NCBI GenBank assembly: GCA_023229575.1
Contig: JALNYZ010000009.1
Coordinates: forward strand, 93,154-157,153
Reading direction: 5' to 3'
Length of the DNA stretch: 64,000 bases
Source of the DNA: Prolixibacteraceae bacterium
Lineage (GTDB): Bacteria; Bacteroidota; Bacteroidia; Bacteroidales; Prolixibacteraceae
The position numbers and the translations under genes were made by a program. Below are positions 36,181 through 44,497 of the stretch, one piece after another. A model generated the notes under the pieces. It had not been told where the DNA came from and did no database searches. It saw only the letters and a list, made by a program, of their open reading frames with translations. Each line of letters starts with the position of its first letter. Positions within the stretch are counted from its first letter, which is position 1.

Positions 36181-38136
36181 ATGAAAATTCCAAACCATTC
36201 ACTTGTGATTCTTATCCTGTCGTTTGCTTTTGTATCATCCTGCAATCAAATGCAAACCTATACTGTCGGAAAAATCAATGATCCCGATCTACTTAAATAT
36301 CCTGCCCCTGCTCCGGTTCATCCCGTTTCCAAGAGTTTCGTGGTAACAGGTACAAACCATGTAGAAGAGATTACCGTCAATTCCCGGCATTTAAGAAATC
36401 TATCCATCACCATTGAAAATAATGGTAAAGGAGTCATCAAAGAGCCTCATCTTTTTGGTCCACAGGGTTGGGATTTACGAGGGGATTCGGATGCCTACAA
36501 GGCTTTGGCAACAAACATTACCCAGGGAAATCTTACCAAAGAGCAGAAATTTTTCAGGGCTTTCGAATGGACGGCGCTGCACATTCACAGGGCTGAAATG
36601 ACCAATGCACCTAATTATACTGGTTATTTTCATGCGGGCAATGCTTCCCGCCTTTTGAACCAATATGGTGCCTGCATGTGTGGGGAATTTCACCATGTGG
36701 TAAACCCAATCTATGTTAAAATTCCAGGCGCAGGAATGTATGGGACAATTTACGGTATGGGCGGCCATAATGCTGGTGGCGCCTTCTGGGATGGGAAGTG
36801 GCATGATTATAATGGTACCCCGGATATTCAGATCGTTCATTATAAAATGGATGGAAAAACCATTGCAACCTGGGAAGAATTAAAAAAAGACCCTGCACCT
36901 ATTGATTCGCTGAATAAAATTATAGGCCGACACCTCACTTATGGCAAAAGTCTCGGTCCCGATTCTCCAATATGCCCTTTGAACAGTACACCTTTCCCAC
37001 CTAAATTTTATGAATCCAATTATCTCGTAAAATTCAAATACAGCGATTTGAGGCCCAATGAAAAAATGACCCTCTTTTTTGACATGAGGGGTAGATTTGA
37101 CTCGACCAGCGCCAGATTTAATTCGTATAAAGGGGGTGCACCCAGGAGCTGGGTGGATTACGGAAGTGTGGTTTATACCTACATGCCGAACTTTCACAAT
37201 TCCCTGTATGAGCCTTTCATCGTAGAACAAAACAATGTCCAGCGTACCGCAAAGGGATTGATCCCGGTCGATCCTTCAAAACCTTCCTTTGTCGTTTTTG
37301 CTTCCAACCATTATCCCTGGTATCATGTGGGTGCAGATATCAAAGCATGGTTTAAAACGAACGGTAATGTCTATATTGCCCGTAACAATACGATACCAGG
37401 CCAGGGAAATCAGGGCGCTGATACTATATACTCAAATCTTACCTGGGCCAAACTGAGTCCTGAACTAAAGGATTACCCTAAATCTTCCATTATTGCGAAG
37501 TCCTGTTACTGGATAAAATTTGAATTTTCGGGCAAGGGTTCAGGCCTCGACAGCGCAGAAGTTTCTTCTGAACTTCAGATGAGCCAGTGGGCTATGCCCG
37601 GATTGGAATATGGAAAAAATTACATCCGTTTCACAGCGAAAGATATGGGAGGCAGTTCTGCCAAAGTCACCTATAACTACGATGATCAATCGACTTATTA
37701 TTTCTACGAACCTGCAACAAGCCCGACAGGAAAACATATCTATCATCGTCTTGGAGGAAAATTACAGCACTCATCAGGGCTTTGGAAAAAATCCGCATTT
37801 TGGCCTCGCATGAAGGATTCTACTGATGTAACAACAAATGTAACAGTGCGGATTTTCAATGCCCAGAACACCTCCAATATTCGATGCGTCCGGACATTGT
37901 TTGCCAATAAACCGCTTCACTGGGGTTACTATTGGTGGTACTGGGATGGGAAAGATGATAAAGGAGCGTTACTTCCCCCTGGGATGTACGTCTATCGAAT
38001 TGAAACAGACAAGGATACTAATCCGGTCCATGCTGCCTTTGTCTATTTATATCCTGACGGCATTTGGCCTTTGCCCAATGAATTAAGAAACAGCGCCCCG
38101 CCAGTTGACGGATTGGAAGATACATCCCACAACTAA
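36181..38136 (+). CDS. Lipoprotein with transglutaminase-like core and FlgD-like C-terminus
   Basis: A 651-residue lipoprotein with lipobox ending at C21 (FVSSC). ATG 36181 was chosen over in-frame 36148, which overlaps the previous gene. Residues about 110-215 resemble a transglutaminase/papain-like core: YGACMCGEFHHVV with C165 and C167, then GGHNAGGAFWDGKWHDYN with H196 and D209, matching the Cys-His-Asp order. Later come beta domains, and the C-terminus (about 555-630, WYWDGKDDKGALLPPGMYVY) is FlgD-Ig-like. The fold could cleave or transfer amide bonds, or be catalytically repurposed. It lies between the beta-helix protein and a ceramidase-like protein. I do not recognise a named family for the whole protein. 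Confidence 0.6.
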   Translation: MKIPNHSLVILILSFAFVSSCNQMQTYTVGKINDPDLLKYPAPAPVHPVSKSFVVTGTNHVEEITVNSRHLRNLSITIENNGKGVIKEPHLFGPQGWDLRGDSDAYKALATNITQGNLTKEQKFFRAFEWTALHIHRAEMTNAPNYTGYFHAGNASRLLNQYGACMCGEFHHVVNPIYVKIPGAGMYGTIYGMGGHNAGGAFWDGKWHDYNGTPDIQIVHYKMDGKTIATWEELKKDPAPIDSLNKIIGRHLTYGKSLGPDSPICPLNSTPFPPKFYESNYLVKFKYSDLRPNEKMTLFFDMRGRFDSTSARFNSYKGGAPRSWVDYGSVVYTYMPNFHNSLYEPFIVEQNNVQRTAKGLIPVDPSKPSFVVFASNHYPWYHVGADIKAWFKTNGNVYIARNNTIPGQGNQGADTIYSNLTWAKLSPELKDYPKSSIIAKSCYWIKFEFSGKGSGLDSAEVSSELQMSQWAMPGLEYGKNYIRFTAKDMGGSSAKVTYNYDDQSTYYFYEPATSPTGKHIYHRLGGKLQHSSGLWKKSAFWPRMKDSTDVTTNVTVRIFNAQNTSNIRCVRTLFANKPLHWGYYWWYWDGKDDKGALLPPGMYVYRIETDKDTNPVHAAFVYLYPDGIWPLPNELRNSAPPVDGLEDTSHN

Positions 38137-38168
38137 AAATCTGATTATAAACGATTAAAAACAATAAT

Positions 38169-39737
38169 ATGATGAAATCATTGAAACGCACCTATGTCCC
38201 ATATTCTCTTTTAGGAATACCTTCAGCTTTGGCAAAACCAACACTCCAATTTGTAATTTTGATCGTAATAATTCTATCTGTTAAGAGATGTTACGCAATA
38301 GAACAATTGAAAGATGGCGGATTACGCATCGGCTGGTCTATTGAAGACATTACACCGGCCGGGCCCGTATCATTGACCGGCCAATATTACGACAGGATAT
38401 CAACCTACGTCCAAAGCCCGTTAAAAGTCACTGCATGTGCGATTGAATCTGCAAACGAAATGGGGATCAAAGAGCAGGCCATCATGGTATCGGTAGATCT
38501 GGTGGAAATTCCACGCGTGTTACAGGATTCGTTAAAGAACCGGGTAAAGAAGCAAATTCCTGATTTTGATGTCAGGAAACTCTTTATGAATGCAACACAT
38601 GACCATTCCGCAGCCAATCCTGATATTACTACTGAATATGGAAAATTCCTGGTTACAAAAGCTTGTCAGGCCGCTGTAACTGCCTGGAACAAACGCAAAC
38701 CTGCTGGTATCAGCAGGGTGTTGGGATATGCGGTTGTCGGCCATAACCGGCGTGCACAATATGCCAACGGTACCACAGAAATGTATGGGGCAACTGATAG
38801 AAAAGATTTTATCGGGATGGAAGGTGCCACAGATCCCGGAGTTGATATGCTTTACTGTTGGGACCTGAACATGAAGCTGACCGGAATTATCATGAATGTC
38901 TCCTGTCCTGCACAGGTAACTGAGGCGAGATACTATGTTTCAGCGGATTATTGGGGAGAAGTCAGAAATTACATTCAGAAAAAATTCTCCACAGATGTAT
39001 ATATTTTACCCCAGTGTGGAGCTGCCGGAGATTTGTCCCCCCGCGACCTGCCCCGTGGCTACAGGGGCGGTGAACCCAACATGTGGGATGTTCCGGGCAT
39101 CGTTGAGATTGGAAGAAGGCTGGCACAGGTCATTGATGCAACTTATCCGGATGCCACGAAGAACATTCAAACATCCCCCATATTTAAACATACCGTTGCA
39201 GATGTCGATCTTCCCAGAAGGAAAGTAACGGAAAAAGAATACCAGAAAGCATTGAAGATTGTCACTGAAATACGCTCCAGGGAACCGAAAGATGCCAATT
39301 CTCCCAACACCGCGTGGAACAGGTTCCTGAAGGAGATGCACGACAATGAAAAAATAAGGGATTATGGTCCCTGGGACAACAAAGAATCCGATTTTGGCAT
39401 CGTAAAAATCAACGAGCGTATATTAAATATCTATGCAAATCAAGACAAACACCCAGTTTATCCTGTGGAGTTACATGTTATTCGTATTGGTGATGTGGCA
39501 ATTGCTTCCAATCCATTTGAACTTTATGTCGACTATGGATTTGCTATGAAAGGTAGAAGTAAAGCGAACCAAACCTTTGTGGTCCAATTAACAGGGGATT
39601 ATGGGGATTATCTGCCCACAGCAAGGGCTATTCCCGGTGGCCAGTACAGCGCCCTGGTTTCAATAGTTGGGCCGGAAGGCGGGCAAATGCTGGTGGACAC
39701 AACTGTGAATATGATCAATGGTATGTGGGGGAAATGA
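38169..39737 (+). CDS. Neutral ceramidase-like exported protein, divergent paralog
   Basis: A 522-residue protein with an N-terminal hydrophobic export segment at about residues 27-44 (FVILIVIILSVKRCYA). It has the family's MNATHDHSAANPD (H144, H146; DH in place of TH), GAAGDLSPRD with candidate nucleophile S290, and the closing GPEGGQMLVDTTVNMINGM. It is clearly diverged from the 6199 and 56131 copies, with an insert around DLPRGYRGGEPNMWD. The C-terminal Ig-like domain of true ceramidases is absent. It sits between the transglutaminase-like lipoprotein and a CE12-type esterase, suggesting work on polymer substituents (inference). Confidence 0.78.
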   Translation: MMKSLKRTYVPYSLLGIPSALAKPTLQFVILIVIILSVKRCYAIEQLKDGGLRIGWSIEDITPAGPVSLTGQYYDRISTYVQSPLKVTACAIESANEMGIKEQAIMVSVDLVEIPRVLQDSLKNRVKKQIPDFDVRKLFMNATHDHSAANPDITTEYGKFLVTKACQAAVTAWNKRKPAGISRVLGYAVVGHNRRAQYANGTTEMYGATDRKDFIGMEGATDPGVDMLYCWDLNMKLTGIIMNVSCPAQVTEARYYVSADYWGEVRNYIQKKFSTDVYILPQCGAAGDLSPRDLPRGYRGGEPNMWDVPGIVEIGRRLAQVIDATYPDATKNIQTSPIFKHTVADVDLPRRKVTEKEYQKALKIVTEIRSREPKDANSPNTAWNRFLKEMHDNEKIRDYGPWDNKESDFGIVKINERILNIYANQDKHPVYPVELHVIRIGDVAIASNPFELYVDYGFAMKGRSKANQTFVVQLTGDYGDYLPTARAIPGGQYSALVSIVGPEGGQMLVDTTVNMINGMWGK

Positions 39738-39792
39738 TACAAACATCCTTTAACTCCTTAAAATTTCTATTGTTACATGTACAAATGATAAA

Positions 39793-40527
39793 ATGAGAAA
39801 AGTTTGCCTGATTGTGATTTTGTTGTCCGCAATATTTGCAGGTTGCGTCCCATCAAAGTTGATCACAGTCTATACAATTGGTGATTCTACTATGGCGAAT
39901 AAGAAACCGGAGGTATATCCGGAGACGGGATGGGGACAGAAATTTCAAGACCATTTCGACTCAAAAGTAAAGGTTAGCAATCACGCAATAAATGGCAGAA
40001 GTTCAAAGAGTTTTATTGACGAAGGGAGTTGGAAAAAGGTATTGGACAGCCTTAAACGTGGTGATTATGTTTTTATTCAGTTTGGACATAACGACGAAAA
40101 AGCTAATCTTCCCTCCCATTTCACGGATCCGCGGTCGAGTTTCAGGCAATACCTTGAAAAGTATATTCGGGAAACCAGGGAGAAAGGGGCTACACCGGTA
40201 TTGTTAACCCCAATTGTTCGCCGGAAATTCGATGAATCCGGAAAACTCATCGAAACCCATGGAAAGTATCCTGATGCGGTACGCGAAGTGGCTGCCAATA
40301 AAAAAGTTAAACTTATTGATATGCAGATAATCACCTATTCGTTCGTTAATTCAATGGGTGATGAACCTTCAAAAAAAATGTACCTGTGGACTTCACCCGA
40401 CCAGAAATTCCCTGAGGGGAGAAAAGATAACACCCATTTGTCGGTTGAAGGTGCCGAAAAATTTGCCGAGATGGTTGCGAAGGAAGTGACCAAAATGAAA
40501 ATTCCTTTGGCACGTCACATTCATTAA
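39793..40527 (+). CDS. SGNH esterase, rhamnogalacturonan acetylesterase-like (CE12 type), lipoprotein
   Basis: A 244-residue SGNH-fold esterase that should remove acetyl groups from pectin, typically rhamnogalacturonan. A lipobox-like FAGC puts C18 at the mature N-terminus. Block I is YTIGDSTMAN with the nucleophile S32, the block II glycine is in NHAINGRSSKSF, block III is IQFGHNDEK, and block V is KDNTHLSVEGAEKFA with D212 and H215. These are diagnostic for the CE12/rhamnogalacturonan acetylesterase group. Acetyl specificity is from family knowledge. It supports a pectic substrate for the cluster, with GH28 at 44498. Confidence 0.88.
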   Translation: MRKVCLIVILLSAIFAGCVPSKLITVYTIGDSTMANKKPEVYPETGWGQKFQDHFDSKVKVSNHAINGRSSKSFIDEGSWKKVLDSLKRGDYVFIQFGHNDEKANLPSHFTDPRSSFRQYLEKYIRETREKGATPVLLTPIVRRKFDESGKLIETHGKYPDAVREVAANKKVKLIDMQIITYSFVNSMGDEPSKKMYLWTSPDQKFPEGRKDNTHLSVEGAEKFAEMVAKEVTKMKIPLARHIH

Positions 40528-40545
40528 TGAGACTAAAATTCTTTT

Positions 40546-40831
40546 CTTAGAAGCTGATTAAATTTCTTACACAGAGAATTTATGGCTCCAAATTGAAACT
40601 AAAAATGGCTTTGAAATTGTTGCTTGCAGTAAAAATACAATTGAGGAAACGATGAGTTGCACAACTTGTCCCGACACTTCGGGAGAGAGAAAATCGCTTG
40701 CGATTTTCCAGCTCTGTGTAACTCCGGGGTTTCTCTCATGAAAATACATAATGGCAGAAATATCTATACATCAAACATTTTCGATTAATAGAAAGTTATT
40801 CTCTGTGTAATAAATTTAAACAGACTCTCAT
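40546..40831. mobile_element. Non-coding MITE-like element 2
   Basis: This 324-bp gene-free gap holds a 286-bp stretch bounded by inverted repeats. The left end is 40546-40576 (starting CTTAGAAGCTGATTAAATTT, ending TTACACAGAG) and the right end is the complement of 40801-40831, with 25 of 31 positions matching and the inner ten identical. A hairpin GAAAATCG-CTTG-CGATTTTC lies inside (40689-40708). The outer 20 bp match the ends of the 21626-21835 element, though the interiors differ. No ORF of note; no clear target duplication. Confidence 0.6.
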
Positions 40832-40850
40832 TGTAAATTAACCTATTATT

Positions 40851-42944
40851 ATGTCAAACAAAATTTCTCCCAAATTACTGAGTCACATTTTGCCTCTTAT
40901 TGTTGGAATAATTCTTCTCCTTTTTGTTGCATCGGCACAGTCACAAACTCCCGTTTCGAAAAGGGTTTCCTTGAAAGAAGGGAATGCCATTACCCGTCCG
41001 GCATGGATCTCTCAGGAGCCTCTCATTTTTGTAGGCAATTGGGATTCGGAGTTTATATTCAGGCATCGGCGCGGGGGTGATCCGCTATGGCAGCAAGGAG
41101 ATTATGAAAAACAGCACACCGTGGAAACTGTCAAAAAGCTTAAAGAGATGGGCGTGACCATGGCCATCATCCATTTTTACAAAGCCTTTGGCCTAGAAGC
41201 TGAAAAAGAGTACATAGAGGATGCAAAGAAGCTTGCCGCGATATGTAAACAAAATGGACTTAGGGTGGGCGTTTATGTAGGAAGTACTATGGGTTATGAA
41301 ACCTTTCTTTTGGAAAAACCTGAAGCCAGAAAGTGGATTGTTCCGGATTATATGGGGTTACCGGTGGTTTATGGCGATCAAACTTTTCGCAAGCGTGTCT
41401 ATTTTCAACATCCCGGGTACAAGGCGTACATGAAAAAGGTTGTACGAATTGCTATTGAGGATTTAAAGGCAGACCTCATTCACTTTGACAATTCTTCAAA
41501 TCAGGGTCTGGCCCCGGTTTTTTTTCATCCTCTGGCGATTAAGAATTTCAGGACCTATCTAAAAAATAAATATACGCCTGAAATGCTGAAGAAAAGGTTT
41601 GGGTTTAGCAATGTAAAATATGTAGAGCCCCCTAAAATCAACCAATCCCTTAGTACCATCAATGATCCCCTTTTTCAGGAATGGACGGACTTCAGGTGCC
41701 AGCAGGTTGCCGACTACTATGGTGAGATGGGAGAATATATCAGAAAACTCAACCCGGAAGTTGCGGTAGAGTGTAATCCACACGGCCTGTCAGGGAAAAA
41801 TACCATGTGGGAAGAGAGTGTGGATTTTCCAAGAATTCTGGTACATACCGATTTCTTTTGGACAGAAGGTGAAGAGACGAGCCTGGCAGATGACGGGGTA
41901 CTTATTTCCAAGATTCGCACTTTCAAAATGGCCCAGACACTGGATAACAGGGTTTTTACCTATGCAAATAGCAGTAAACTTGAAATGGCCGAAGCCATGG
42001 CTTACAACAGGCAGGGCATGGGAATGGTGGGCGGCCTTTCGGCCGGCGATGAGGTGCCTGAAGATCGAAAAGGATATATTAAATTCTTTCATAAAAACTT
42101 TGATTATTACCGTAATATCCACAATGTAGCAGATGTGGCTGTCCTGCATTCCTTCGCTTCGATGGCCTACAACAGCGATCAGCCTTATCAAAGCACATTT
42201 CTTTATGAACAGGCTTTGATCCAGGGGAAAATTCCGTTTGATATTATCTTTGATGGCAATCTGGAAAATCTTTCCAAATACAAAGTGCTGGTTCTTGCAG
42301 ACCAGGAGTGTTTAAGCGATGATAAGCTGGATTTGATAAGGAATTTTGTCAATCAGGGTGGTGGGTTGGTAGCTACCGGTAATACTTCACTATATAATGA
42401 GTATCGACAGAGGAAACGTGAAATAGGATTGAGCGATCTATACAAAGTGAACGTTTCCAAAAGGTCACTCAAGGATTCGTTAAATGCACCGGTTCAACAT
42501 AATTTAACTGGCAAAGGAAGGGTCGCGTATATCCGCAGTGTCGCCCCATCGATTCAGAAACCGGCGGCCAGGGCGATGAGTGGCCGGTACTGGAAGCTGC
42601 CGCTCAATTGGAAAGAGCTCATTGAATCTGTGAATTGGGCCTCCGGCAATAGCTTGTCACTTAACATTGAAGCGCCACTCTCAGTGACCATGGAATTAGC
42701 AGAAAAGGAAGATAAGCGTGCGTTGATTTTGCATCTCGTTAATTTTGATTCTAAAAATGCGTCAGTCTCAAACATTAAGGTTGATGTGCGGGTTCCGGAA
42801 GGAAAGAAAATTATTGAAGTAACAGTAATGACCCCGGATGGAAAAAATGATGTGGTACTTCCGTTTAATGAAAGCGGGAATCATGCCATTTATACTGTCC
42901 CTCAGCTATCTGTTTACAATATGGTCGTGATGAAATTAAAATAA
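40851..42944 (+). CDS. GH42-like TIM-barrel protein with Rossmann-like trimerisation domain, exported
   Basis: A 697-residue exported protein with a signal segment at about residues 12-30. The barrel (about 50-400) includes WDSEFIFRHRRGGDPLWQQG, KLKEMGVTMAIIHFYKAFG, LRVGVYVGSTMGYETF and LIHFDNSSNQG. Next is a beta-galactosidase-trimerisation-like domain (about 425-520, VADVAVLHSFASM and KYKVLVLADQECLSDDKLDL, then NQGGGLVATGNTSLYNE) and a C-terminal beta domain. The pattern resembles GH42-related and 'hypothetical glycosyl hydrolase' barrels. Candidate catalytic residues are the Asp in HFDNSS and Glu in VAVECNPHG, but this is inference. It follows the MITE-like element by 19 bp. Confidence 0.62.
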   Translation: MSNKISPKLLSHILPLIVGIILLLFVASAQSQTPVSKRVSLKEGNAITRPAWISQEPLIFVGNWDSEFIFRHRRGGDPLWQQGDYEKQHTVETVKKLKEMGVTMAIIHFYKAFGLEAEKEYIEDAKKLAAICKQNGLRVGVYVGSTMGYETFLLEKPEARKWIVPDYMGLPVVYGDQTFRKRVYFQHPGYKAYMKKVVRIAIEDLKADLIHFDNSSNQGLAPVFFHPLAIKNFRTYLKNKYTPEMLKKRFGFSNVKYVEPPKINQSLSTINDPLFQEWTDFRCQQVADYYGEMGEYIRKLNPEVAVECNPHGLSGKNTMWEESVDFPRILVHTDFFWTEGEETSLADDGVLISKIRTFKMAQTLDNRVFTYANSSKLEMAEAMAYNRQGMGMVGGLSAGDEVPEDRKGYIKFFHKNFDYYRNIHNVADVAVLHSFASMAYNSDQPYQSTFLYEQALIQGKIPFDIIFDGNLENLSKYKVLVLADQECLSDDKLDLIRNFVNQGGGLVATGNTSLYNEYRQRKREIGLSDLYKVNVSKRSLKDSLNAPVQHNLTGKGRVAYIRSVAPSIQKPAARAMSGRYWKLPLNWKELIESVNWASGNSLSLNIEAPLSVTMELAEKEDKRALILHLVNFDSKNASVSNIKVDVRVPEGKKIIEVTVMTPDGKNDVVLPFNESGNHAIYTVPQLSVYNMVVMKLK

Positions 42945-42960
42945 TGGTAAAACGGTCGTT

Positions 42961-43185
42961 ATGAAAAAATCCTTTATAACCCTTTTTGCAATATGCTTCA
43001 TTTCACTGGGTTCGTTGCTCTTTGGACTGCCTTTTGGGAACAGTTCGTCTGAGGCAATGTATAATAATGGAAATAAGGGAGGTACATCGTTTTCGGATAC
43101 GAAATCCGGCCAACCTAATAAAGGACCAATCGTTTTTAATGATTCAATCGAGGAAGTTTTAAAGCAATTCAATAAAATATTTTAA
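42961..43185 (+). CDS. Small exported protein of unknown function
   Basis: A 74-residue reading frame beginning MKKSFITLFAICFISLGSLL, a convincing signal peptide or membrane anchor. A Ser/Gly/Asn-rich mature part follows (NNGNKGGTSFSDTKSG), ending in an amphipathic stretch IEEVLKQFNKIF. It starts 16 bp after the GH42-like gene. The export signal and tight spacing support a real gene; no function can be offered. The region after it (43186-43408) has no gene. Confidence 0.5.
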   Translation: MKKSFITLFAICFISLGSLLFGLPFGNSSSEAMYNNGNKGGTSFSDTKSGQPNKGPIVFNDSIEEVLKQFNKIF

Positions 43186-43408
43186 TTGTGTTGAGAAAGA
43201 TAGCCCATTGATCGTTCCGCATAGTATTGTTGCCAATGAAATTTTTTAGTTAATTTTCTTTCAATTTTTTTGACTTCAATGCCATCATCCGGATTTCAGA
43301 AACCATGTAATATCACTTGAGTTTTTTATTTTTAATTCTTTGAATATGAAATGAGTCCCGATCTGTTTGAACAAATTCCCTGTACAATTAAAAACAAATT
43401 ATAAATTT

Positions 43409-44476
43409 ATGAGAACATTATTTTTAATCTCGATTATTGCTATTTCTTCCCTGGCCGGTGTTGCACAATCCATTAAACAGGTTCAAAAGAACAAAGATTT
43501 AAAGATAGCATTTCTGAATAGGGAAGCAGATAAAAAGGTTGATGTCATGATTGACGGAAAACTCTTTACCTCCTATTGTTGGTTTGATAATGTATTTAAA
43601 CCTGTACTCTATCCTGTTTGTACTTCGGCTGGTACCGAGATTACCCGGGGTTTCCCGTTAAAACAAAGAGCGGGAGAGCGAGCCGACCATCCACATCAGA
43701 TCGGGATGTGGTTTACCTATGGAAATGTTGACGGCAATGATTTCTGGGGAAATGGTTCGCGGGGTTTAGGAACAAAAAATGCCAATGGCGGTACCATAAA
43801 ACATGTTAAAGTCAATAAAGTATCCGGAGGAAATGGCGAAGGGGTCCTGGTGACCACCGAGAGTTGGCTTGATTCGACTGGCAACAGCCTGTTAACAGAA
43901 AATTCCAAATATCATTTTATCGCGAAAGGCCCGACGCGCATCATCGACCGGATTACCACCCTGACGGCCAATGGCAAAACGGTATATTTTAAAGATACCA
44001 AGGAGGGGATGTTGGGGATTCGTGTTGCTCGTCAGCTTGAACTGCCATCCAATGAAAATGTTACACTTACCGATGCAAAGGGTAATCCTACTACCGTAAA
44101 AGCAATGACCAACGAAGGTGTTTCGGGAAATTATATAAGCAGTGAAGGGATAAAGGGGGACGCTGTATGGGGCACTCGTGCCAGATGGATGGAGCTGTTC
44201 GGGAACATTGGCAATGAAAAGATTTCCGTGGTTGTGTGCGATCATCCCCGAAACCAAAGTTATCCTACCTACTGGCATGCCAGGGGATATGGATTGTTTG
44301 CTGCGAATCCACTGGGATTAAAAGATTTTACAAAAGGGAAAGAAGAACTGAATTTTTCCATATCCAAGGGAAAATCCACAACATTCAGATACCGCTTAAT
44401 TGTTAGTTCAGGGGCTCATTTAACCGTGGCCGGGATCAATGATTTTGCTGACGATTTTTCAAGAAAATATAAATAA
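43409..44476 (+). CDS. DUF6807 (PmoA-like) exported protein, copy 1
   Basis: A 355-residue protein with signal peptide (MRTLFLISIIAISSLAGVAQ). ATG 43409 was chosen over in-frame 43367 because it places the signal peptide first. The body matches the family once labelled 'methane oxygenase PmoA', now DUF6807: DHPHQIGMWFTYGNVDGNDF, KGPTRIIDRITTL, VVCDHPRNQSYPTYWHARGY and FAANPLG. Conserved histidines suggest a metal or sugar site. Members accompany oxidoreductases and transporters in Bacteroidota carbohydrate loci; activity is unknown. A close paralog (about four fifths identical by eye) lies at 51024-52094. It precedes GH28 by 21 bp. Confidence 0.82.
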   Translation: MRTLFLISIIAISSLAGVAQSIKQVQKNKDLKIAFLNREADKKVDVMIDGKLFTSYCWFDNVFKPVLYPVCTSAGTEITRGFPLKQRAGERADHPHQIGMWFTYGNVDGNDFWGNGSRGLGTKNANGGTIKHVKVNKVSGGNGEGVLVTTESWLDSTGNSLLTENSKYHFIAKGPTRIIDRITTLTANGKTVYFKDTKEGMLGIRVARQLELPSNENVTLTDAKGNPTTVKAMTNEGVSGNYISSEGIKGDAVWGTRARWMELFGNIGNEKISVVVCDHPRNQSYPTYWHARGYGLFAANPLGLKDFTKGKEELNFSISKGKSTTFRYRLIVSSGAHLTVAGINDFADDFSRKYK

Positions 44477-44497
44477 ACCGTTTAATTCGGAAGATGT

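Noticed and set aside
43409..44476. Reading the 'PmoA' family name as methane oxidation
   Set aside because: The family name is historical. The protein has a signal peptide, no membrane helices of particulate methane monooxygenase, and carbohydrate-gene neighbours.
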